From positions 1,054,001 to 1,118,000 of the forward strand of contig JARGXX010000027.1 in the NCBI GenBank assembly GCA_030374765.1: 64,000 nt of DNA, given 5' to 3'. Made by a program: the position numbers and the translations under genes. This document shows positions 56,059 through 64,000 of the stretch, piece after piece. Each line of letters begins with the position of its first letter. Position 1 is the stretch's first letter. The notes under the pieces were generated by a model. The model was not told the origin of the DNA. It saw nothing but the letters and a program-made list of their open reading frames with translations, and made no database searches. The DNA comes from Agarophyton chilense (lineage: Eukaryota; Rhodophyta; Florideophyceae; Gracilariales; Gracilariaceae).

Positions 56059-57300
56059 CTAACGTGAATCAAGATTGTTCATGAGGTTCTTCAGCATTCT
56101 TTGAAAAGCCACTTTCTCCTCATCACTCGACGCCTGCTGCAGCATCACCTTTGTTTTAGAAATAGCATTCAGTGTAGAACACGCGGAACGCGCTCCGGCT
56201 TCGCGAGCTTCGAACTTCATTTTGTCTCTCTCTGCTTTCTGCAACTCTTTAGAAATGTAACTATCAGGAGCTTGTAGTGCAGAAACAAGACTTTCTATCC
56301 CAAGCAACGTGATTTCATCATGATTAGACTTCTTCTTCTATATAGACGTTCGGTATTCACTTACCCGAAAACCATGACAACCAACGCCACTACCAACCTA
56401 TCCTTCTCTTTGCGCATCCAATTTTAGCGCACGCGTCGCAAAACGGTTGTAAAATCGGGTGTAACTTAAGGAAACAAAAAGCGTACATAATATAAGACTT
56501 ATCGTCCGCATAAGTCGCAAAAACGTCCGGATCTCCTTGCCCTGAGGACTCATAACGCGATAAACAAGTTCCATACAAGCTTCTAAATCCAGCCCATTTC
56601 CATTTCAACACACCACCATCTCTTACGTGTGGCCGGAGTGTGGGATTGATCATAGAAATGTCGCTAAGCGCAACCCCACCTGCTAAAATGGTGTTAGGTT
56701 GTGGCTTGAAATTGGCATCGTTAAAAAGCGGTGCAATGTTCTGTGTCCACGGGTCAATAGTTTTCTGATCAAGCTGCTCTCGATCGAGACATTCCATTCA
56801 CTTTTGTCTGGTACTGGTCATTCTCGTATCAGCTAAAACATGCAGCATTCTACAGTACTCAACCGTTTCAAAGTCTGGGCGACGGGCGTCCGCCGAGACA
56901 CTCATTGTGGGTTCCGCTTCAGTTGGATAAGGCTTATTTACGACAAATTCACCATTTTCTGTGTCGGGTACATCACCATGAACCCAATGTATTGTTTCCG
57001 ATTTGTCTCTAGCCCGGCTTTTTTTAACCATCGTAGATGGTAGACGGTACAGGAAGTTGAGTTCTTTGATTTGTTTGGATTCAGCTGCTATCAATTGTTT
57101 CAATTGGTTTAGCGATACTTGTCTTTGAGCCATTATGGGTGCGATTACTCTAAGTTTTGTTTCAACTCTTGCATTATGAGCTCCGATAATTTTTAGTGCT
57201 TTGAAGGCCTGTTTGCACTGGTGGTTGTCAAAAGCACATTCGGTGAGTACTTTGATAGCTTGTGACAGAGTCAACGGGGGTTTGTTGAGTTTAGTACAAT
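56059..57300 (-). pseudogene. Second Harbinger ORF (possible Myb/NAM-like partner), broken
   Basis: Frame 57274-56390 has one TGA at 56798 and continues in frame; 56307-56059 is in another frame. A first Met near 57372 and a frameshift at 57290 are likely. Features: a Gln/Lys-rich helix region, then a block RSLYGTCLSRYESSGQGDPD...MYAFCFLKLHPIL, laid out like the Trp/Tyr-rich middle of Myb/trihelix and NAM-associated proteins. A charged coiled-coil tail follows (SKELQKAERDKMKFEAREAG). PIF/Harbinger elements need such a DNA-binding partner; its place next to the right end supports this role, but the match is by pattern only. Confidence 0.5.
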
Positions 57301-57608
57301 TTGAATGTCGGCGTGGTTTGATTCTGTGTTTGGTTGAATGCAGCTGTGCGTAGAGACATTGTCATAGTTCTCTGCGCATTGTGACAGGGCGGGCTCGTGA
57401 CGGGATGGTGCTTGTGCTTCCATTGAGCCGAAAGAAAAGGGAAGAGCACGAAGGGTGGTATTTCAGTAAGAGAGAGCTCATTCAATGTCATCGTCGTCAT
57501 CATCTTGTAGGCGGAAACTTTTGGGTTGCTTACAAGATTATTACTGGGAAACGATAAGCGGAAACGTGGATTCTTTCTATTGATTATTACAGGATTTCCA
57601 GTTTCCGC

Positions 57609-57639
57609 TTATTATCTGCGTCAACTCGGAGAACGGCTC
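57609..57639 (-). repeat. Right terminal inverted repeat of Harbinger element, with TAA target site
   Basis: Mirror of the left end; followed by TAA at 57640-57642. A subterminal inverted repeat (AAGCGGAAAC near 57556 and GTTTCCGCTT at 57601-57610) lies just inside it. Confidence 0.9.
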
Positions 57640-57778
57640 TAAGGTACGCCTGGTTGTATCAGAGAAAAAATTGTAAACGCATCTTTGGTACATAATTAAA
57701 ACATAAGCTAGGTAATGTAATATTGACAAGAGTTTTATTTGTTGTCAAGAACAATTGTCCACACACTCTAGTCAAGAT

Positions 57779-57897
57779 TGTTGTCACACGTAGCCGGCAC
57801 CAGGCCAAGCCGCCGCCGCCTCGTATAGCACGACCTGGAACCGACGCCTCCCCGTAGAGAACTTCGAGCCATCGGCTCCTTCAGTAGTGTTCCCACA
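57779..57897 (+). repeat. 5' LTR of Copia element (119 bp)
   Basis: It lacks 74 bases present in the 3' LTR. The missing part is bounded in the 3' LTR by direct repeats TTGTCACA (61536-61543 and 61610-61617), which explains the loss. The aligned remainder shows about 8 differences. Confidence 0.9.
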
Positions 57898-57961
57898 GGT
57901 TATGGGCCACATCCAGACACTACGCTGACGCCGATCAGCTGCTCCAATCGACGATCACATC

Positions 57962-60900
57962 GTGATCGTCCAAATCACCTACCCCAACACGCCTACAATG
58001 CAATTTACCGCTACCCAGCGGTTCCACCAACGTATAGCACGCCAACAACGAGCAGTGCAACGCTCTTTATCAGACCAACAAATAACAAATCAAACGGAAA
58101 CATACTACACCACATCAGCAGCGCCCACTACAGCGCAACAATTTACTGCTCTGAGTGTTTATGGGCGACAACGACGACAACCGGAACGCTTACGCATCTT
58201 GCCGCGTTTATATTACCAACCGCATATCGAAGGACGTCAACAGCTTGATACCTGACTCATTATTTCTCCATTCACCTTGGAAAATAGTATCATATCTAAA
58301 GAAGATGCTAGACACATCCTCTCAACGTGACCTAGATCAGCTGGTTGCCGAATCCAATCGCATAGAATTCAATGACACAGACGGTCTCCACGACTACTTT
58401 GAGAAAAACCGCCGTCATAAAGCACTTCTTGTCGAATCAAGGACGAACGAATACGCATCAGAGGGAAGAACGGTCACGTTAGCACTCCGTGGACTCACCG
58501 CAATCCCAAATACGTTCGCCGACATCGCAACCACGTTGCGAGCCACAAACCTACCTTCCTCGATATTGAAGACCAAACGAGCACTCCAGAAATATGATTC
58601 TGCTTCCATCCACCCCACTGCACCAATCATTCCCTCGTTTAACGCGCAGCCCTCGCCCGCAGACAGCGCTCAAAACAAAGCGCTCGAGCAGATGCTCTCC
58701 ACAATGTCCAAACTGGCAACCACAATGTCCGACACGACGTCCACACTTCGACGCATCGAGTACAAAATTGGCTCTCAGAATCGTAACAAGCACCGAAATG
58801 CACCTCCGCAACACCCCAAACCAAAGAGATCGAAAAAACCAATCGCCAAACAGGCAGGGCCTCTCACCAACAACGAGGGAGCCGATATCAACACGCCACT
58901 CTTACAAGAACTTCAGGCTCTTACGGAAGCGCAATCCGCCCAAACCGATGCAAATGCAGACGGGAATAAGTTTCTTCTCGACTCTAGAGCGCACCCGTCG
59001 CATACATCTATGCCACTAATAAACATCACGACGCTTCCGCGCCCAGTCCATACTACAACGGCCGACGCTCCTCTTATCTCAATCACGAAGTCAGGAACAT
59101 TAACGCTGAAGACTGACGGCAACAACCATATATCTCTCCCAGCAATAGTTTCAAAACGCATTAGTGGCACGCTAATATCCGTTCACGCCCTTTCGCGAAA
59201 GTACGGCCTCGTAGCGTTCACTCCTGGAATTTCATACATTGTGAACACACACACTCTTCGCACCATAGCTACTGCCAAATGGACCGGCAGCGGTTATTTC
59301 CTAAAAGCGACCGCCTTAAGAAACAATGCTGCGGCGAAAGCAAGCCGAACCATTCCCACACAAAGTGACACCTCCCCAACATGTGAGCCCGACAATACAA
59401 CGCATCGACCACACACGCGCAAATGCAAGCCCAAACCCACAACAGAAAAGAATCCCAAACATAACCGCCAAGCTTCTTCACAAACCCACAGCCAACCATC
59501 CCGAGCTAAGCCAAAAGACGCCGTGGCAGCCACTTTCCACGAATGGCACTTGCGATACAACCACATCTGTCTACGCACACTTCAGAAGATGACCAATCTC
59601 GGTATCCTTAATCTCCCACCTATCCTCAAACGCAACCCATCTCCTCTTTCATGTAGCCGATGCAACCACGGAAAAAGCGTCAGACAACCACACCGACAAA
59701 CCAACCATTCCCACGCAAGGGAAAATCACTCTCCCCCGACATCTCCAGGCCCATCACACCGACTTCCATACACGGTAACAAATACTTTTTCGTGTTCATC
59801 GAAACACGAACCAGGTTCCTCTTTACATTTTGCGCTTCAAACCGGACCCAGTTGTACATCTTTTAAAGAAACGTCCCCAATCTCATGCGCAACATATTCG
59901 GACCAGCTCCACTGATAATCACAATAGACAATGCAGGAGAATAGAAATCAAACATATTTCAATCCATACTAACCGGTCACGGGACTGAACACAAAACTTC
60001 CACATCCCACAGCCCCCAAGAGAACTCTCTAGCCGAAAGAGTCATTGGCACTCTGTCACGAATAGTACGTGCTAATCTGTACCACTCCGTTCTCTCTTTG
60101 AATTATTGGGAAGACCCTCTGCGACGCCACGTTCAAATACAACAGAACGCTACACAAAACCACTCGCGAGATCCTATATACACAATGGCATTCCCGACCA
60201 CCGGCTGTTACTACCATGTTCACTTTTGGTCAGACAGGAAGCATCCCAGTCACCACAGAAAGTACCACACAACTGCCTACCCCGATGAACTCTATCGCTT
60301 CGAAAACCACGTATACGTCAAGCAGCATCCCCGTTTCGACGGATCATTTAAGCACCCGACCCCAGGAGGTCACCTCATCCACAACCGATACGGAAACCCA
60401 TCCGGATTCTTCTACTACCTGGAAGGTGCCGTGGAATGCCTCATGTCTCTCAACTACTCACAATATGCAGACGACCCGTACCTTTTCTTCAAACGCAAAT
60501 CCCCATCAAACTTCACAATAATTTGCCTCAACAGCGACGATTATCTCATATCTGCAACACACAAAGCCAACATAGATGAATTGTTCGCCAATATTGCCAA
60601 GAAATAGAGCATTCGTTGAATTGGAACACCCGTGAAATACCTCGGGTGGACAATGGCATACACCCCAGACGGGATAAACATCAGCCAACCTAACTATATT
60701 TAACAGGCGCTCGCGTTCGCACAACTCTCCGGATGCAACCCTCGACAGTCCCCACACTCATGAAAGCCCAAGTTCCATGGACCCACCGAAGACGACGCGC
60801 CCCTGCCAAGTCACACTGAACTTTACCGCCAAATCGTTGGAATATTACGGTGGGTTAACCACTGTACCAAACCTGACATCGCCTTAGCAGTCTCACGCCT

Positions 60901-61396
60901 CGGACATGCCTCCAAGAGTACTACAATGTAACATTGGAACGTACTGAATGAGGTGCTGCGATACCTTCGAGGCACAACCCACCACGGCATACTGTATCCC
61001 AGGCGCCAATCTCTTGACTTTCTGAAGCTTTTTTTCAAGACGTACGCAGATCCTGACTTCGTTACCGACGAGCGAAACAAAAAATCTATCACAGGGTATG
61101 TACTCACAATTCAAGGCGGCCCAATCTCATGGTTTTTCTGCCAACAACCCTGCGTCGCACTCTCCACCGCCGAAGCGGAGTACATCGCAGCAACGGCAGC
61201 CGTACAAAGTACTTTCTTCATCCGCCGCACATTTCAATTCCTTAATCTCATCAAGCAAAAGCCCTCACCCGTCTATGTTGAGAATCGATCCGACCTTGCG
61301 ATTGGACAAAATACAGGTGACTCCATGCGTCCCAAGTTTATCGACTCACGACATCACTACATCCGCGACCATTTGCACCGTCGTGATTCAAGCTAG
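57962..61396 (+). pseudogene. gag-pol of Copia element (broken)
   Basis: Gag starts near 57998 (MQFTATQRF) and shifts frame near 58160. The long frame to 59915 holds a UBN2-like gag region. Next comes a protease site reading LDSRAHPSHTS, where family members have DSGA (Gly to Arg). The GAG-pre-integrase zinc region follows (WHLRYNHICLRTLQ; CSRCNHGKSVR). After a shift the integrase shows IITIDNAGE and SPQENSLAERVIG (Asp and Glu). RT is only a remnant from about 60440 (SQYADDPYLF, with YADD), then VKYLGWTM. RNase H is near 61045-61200 (KSITGYVLTIQGGPISWFF; LSTAEAEYIA). Not functional. Confidence 0.9.
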
Positions 61397-61533
61397 AATA
61401 CGTTTTTTCCGCGGCAAACCTTGCCGATGTACTAACCAAGCCCACTGGTCGACTGGTGTTCCTTCGGTTGCCCAACGCACTGAACATAACCCACTCCGGC
61501 GTGTATCACAACGCTCCCCATCATCAGGAGGTG

Positions 61534-61726
61534 TGTTGTCACAACCCAAAGGGTCCTGAAGAACAAGATGCCAGCGAACCGCTCTCCACGCCATCCCATG
61601 ACCCAACGGTTGTCACACGTAGCCAGCACCAGGCCAAGCCACCGCCGCCTAGTATATAACGACCTGGAACCGAAGCCTCCCCTTAAAGAACTTCGAGCCA
61701 TCGGCTCCTTCAGTAGTGTTCCCACA
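61534..61726 (+). repeat. 3' LTR of Copia element (193 bp)
   Basis: Begins TGTTGTCACAACCC after the purine tract and ends CCCACA before the AAGAT duplication. Confidence 0.88.
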
Positions 61727-61731
61727 AAGAT

Positions 61732-64000
61732 AATATTTGAGCTTTTTTGGGATGTAAAAGCGATGCAATTCAAATTTTAGCAATTTTACTGTTAATTGTA
61801 ATATGTGGGCCCAACAAAATTCTCAACAAGTTGTAATTCTTTATCTGTAACAAATGATTGCCACATTAACAAGACAACTTTCAAAATTGACTATCAAAAT
61901 GATGTGGCTGATTCAGATGATAGTGAGAGTATTATTCTTTCGAGTACTTCAATTTGAACAGCCAGTGATAAGCGAGTCATTTTTGTTCATTTTCATTTTT
62001 CTAAGTGCACAACAAAAGATTTGTCTTTCGTTCTGAATTATCTAGTGCATAAACACGAACTAAAACTTATTGAACCGATCAAAGTTTTTTTCTCGGCGAT
62101 GCATGCGCTCGTGGAATTATTTCTATATGATTTGAGAATTTGGGAATTTTTCTAATGTTCTTTTGAAGAAATTTTTTAGATTCACGAACGTTCGGTTAGA
62201 AGGTGGAATTTTTATCGCGCTCAATGGCGGTAAAATTATGGTGTTTTTTATGGTGTAAAATTTTTAATGCACTGCTTTGAATTGTTGAATGTAAGATTAT
62301 TTTTCTTCAAAGATACTTCCTCTAACTTTGTCGAATACAGAATCTCGGAAAAGTTATGCTACGCCATCAGGTTGAACATTGAAGACAATAAAATGTCTTT
62401 GCTGGCTATGAAAGATATTATAATTCTAACAAAGCCAGACAGTCACGCGTTTAAGACGTCTTTAAAGCAATAAACGATCAAAGAAAAGCTGTTTTACTCG
62501 ACAACATACATTTTTTGTGCTGTGTAGACGCAGCTTATGCGCATGAAACGCAATGCATCTGGATAGCAAGGGTGGTACGGCACCGTACACGTCTCGCCGC
62601 GTATGATATAATTCAATGTTTGGATTTTGCTTTAGATCAAGTTTGGCTTATCTTGGATGAGCTAGGGCTGGCTACGACGGCGGCGCACACTTCCCTTGGC
62701 TTTAATTTAAGAAAGGCTTTCAGGTCGACTCCGTGGTTGTCTCCCTGGTGTGCCTCTCTCTTTTATCCCACCCTCCCGCCCTTCTTTGGACAGGTGCCAC
62801 TCTCTTTATTAAATAAAGTTTTATCGAAACGATAGTTTTAATTTAATGAAGGACCTATTATACCACGTATTACACGTTTAAGGTTTTGGACATCCTTGGG
62901 TCCCAACGAACTGGTCTGGTTACCGTGGCCACACGCCAACACAATTCAGGTGCATGATTGGGGCCGGGACTTCCCTATTTTAGTGAGGCTGGGGGATTCA
63001 GCTGCGGCCGCCTGGTTTAAAGACGTCTTATCGCTACGTGGTACTTCGCGGGGAACTTTAACGCGCGCACACTCGTGTTGCACCTAACTTGTAGAACTGG
63101 CCATCGAGGGGAGGGGAGGAACTGCGGTCGCCATTACGCGCTGGGTGTGAGCAGCCCACTGCTGTTCCTGGGAACAAATATGTTACTCGGCGTCGGAAAC
63201 TCTCCCCCCAACCACCTTAAATACAGTTTAGGTGATGAACGGCTAGTTTAGTAAGATTTATAATAATTGTAACGGGAAGATATCGCCCCTATGTGTTACA
63301 CTGCGGAGGCACTCCCCCTGGGGAGGGCGCCTCTACCCAATTTGGGGCCCAGTGTTTTTTTTTTGGAATTAAAATGAAATGGTATTATGGATGTAAGCAT
63401 GTCAAAGTGGTATAGCCTTGACGAAAATTAAATTGGAAATGGAGATCTATACTATACTGATATTGACAGAAAACATGAAAATAATATTGATTTGAAAACA
63501 ATTTGCTGCGGATGGATAAAAACTCTTCACAACATTGAAGTAACCATTGTATCTTCAAAATCAAATTTCTAAAGCTTATAATGTAAATATGCACCTAGAA
63601 CAGCAGTTCTAGTGAGATTTGTGAAAAACTGGGTCGCAACTGATTGCATCGTTTGAGCTGGTTTTTATTTTTCATCTGTCGCAGCCGCTTGTATAATTCA
63701 AGATGCTCGTGGGAGCGAAATATCGAAATGTGGTCAAGTCGATACCCGACATTCATAAACTATTTTTGGTATTTCACTCGCTACCGAGAAGTTATAAGAA
63801 AAGCTACTTCATATGAAAGGGGAAACTGTGAATTCCCAAATTGATATCCGTACTGCGGCAATGTTGTAATTAGGGACCACTAGATACTTTATTCATTATT
63901 TTTTAGATAATTATCTTGTTGCACTCCACGATGTGCGAAGAGCAGTACAGTAGCTCCTCTGCCTCACGGCACAATAAAGAGCGGTAGGCCCAGGCGGAGA
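61732..64000. other. No supported gene
   Basis: The left part (61740-62500) and far right part (63360-63960) are A/T-rich without ORF content. A more G/C-balanced island at 62515-63350 has open frames (62515-62835, 62896-63087) but no motif, and may be a repeat not otherwise represented in this window. Confidence 0.45.

Larger units (their letters stand above)
50409..57639. mobile_element. PIF/Harbinger DNA transposon carrying host gene fragments
   Basis: The left end GGGCCGTTCTCCGAGTTGAC (50409) and right end, read inward on the minus strand, GAGCCGTTCTCCGAGTTGAC (57639) form inverted repeats of about 31 bp with three mismatches. They are flanked on both sides by TAA (50406-50408 and 57640-57642), the TWA target duplication typical of PIF/Harbinger. 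Inside are a DDE transposase of that family (plus strand), a second ORF near the other end (minus strand) as in standard two-gene elements, and between them a truncated COG5 segment, an isocitrate dehydrogenase segment and an unknown ORF. The 7.2-kb size and these fragments indicate gene capture. Non-autonomous now, because the transposase has five stops. Confidence 0.88.
57779..61726 (+). mobile_element. Ty1/Copia retrotransposon, degenerate, short unequal LTRs
   Basis: Flanked by a 5-bp duplication AAGAT (57774-57778 and 61727-61731). LTRs start TGTTGTCACA and end TTCCCACA; the 3' LTR is 193 bp and the 5' LTR 119 bp. A short purine tract (AGGAGGTG, 61526-61533) precedes the 3' LTR. The order gag, protease, integrase, RT and RNase H defines Copia. 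Most of the RT N-terminal half is missing, and several frameshifts and stops are present. It lies 130 bp to the right of the Harbinger target site, outside that element. Confidence 0.93.

Noticed and set aside
1-64000. CRISPR arrays, bacterial operons, rRNA genes
   Set aside because: No regularly spaced direct repeats, no operon-like gene runs, no rRNA signatures; the content is eukaryotic.

Overview
The window is eukaryotic nuclear DNA. It has a DECD-box helicase gene with a GT-AG intron, a Golgi-type nucleotide-sugar transporter, part of a Golgi tethering (COG) subunit gene, and many LTR retrotransposons and terminal-inverted-repeat DNA transposons. Genes are intron-poor, GC is moderate and mobile DNA dominates. 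That fits a multicellular red alga (a Chondrus-like florideophyte), but this is inference: there is no rRNA, plastid or other decisive marker.

Layout. 1-4670: a Mutator-like (MULE) transposon on the minus strand that runs off the left edge. Its protein joins an N-terminal ULP1/SUMO-protease domain to zinc-finger and MULE transposase regions. 4680-7577: non-coding DNA with a hairpin cluster and one decayed ORF. 7866-8759: a host gene, a two-domain Rid protein. 8760-14091: no convincing gene. 14092-14625: a small, very cysteine-rich protein. 15000-18450: unassigned DNA and half of a dispersed repeat pair. 18454-26301: a complete but dead chromodomain Gypsy element (A) with 716-bp LTRs and a 5-bp target duplication. 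26622-27931: a decayed unknown ORF. 28000-38170: minus-strand Gypsy remnants B and C, a SINE-like insertion and the second half of the repeat pair. 38418-38963: a retroelement RNase H fragment. 41000-45290: a second, heavily decayed ULP1-MULE copy.

45891-49755 is the host gene island: UAP56/Sub2 helicase (two exons) converging on a SLC35-type nucleotide-sugar transporter. 50409-57639 is a PIF/Harbinger DNA transposon with about 31-bp inverted ends and a TAA target duplication. Besides its broken DDE transposase and a second ORF it encloses truncated pieces of at least two host genes, COG5 and an NAD-type isocitrate dehydrogenase. It therefore looks like a gene-capturing (Pack-type) element. 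57779-61726 is a degenerate Copia element with short unequal LTRs and an AAGAT target duplication. 61727-64000 holds no gene I can support.

Most likely active as genes: the Rid fusion, UAP56 and the sugar transporter; possibly the cysteine-rich protein. All transposon coding regions I could follow carry stops, frameshifts, deletions or changed catalytic residues, except the first MULE copy, which is damaged in one place and cut by the window edge. Most interesting are the gene-carrying Harbinger element and the protease-fused MULE family. All identities and alignments were made by eye.
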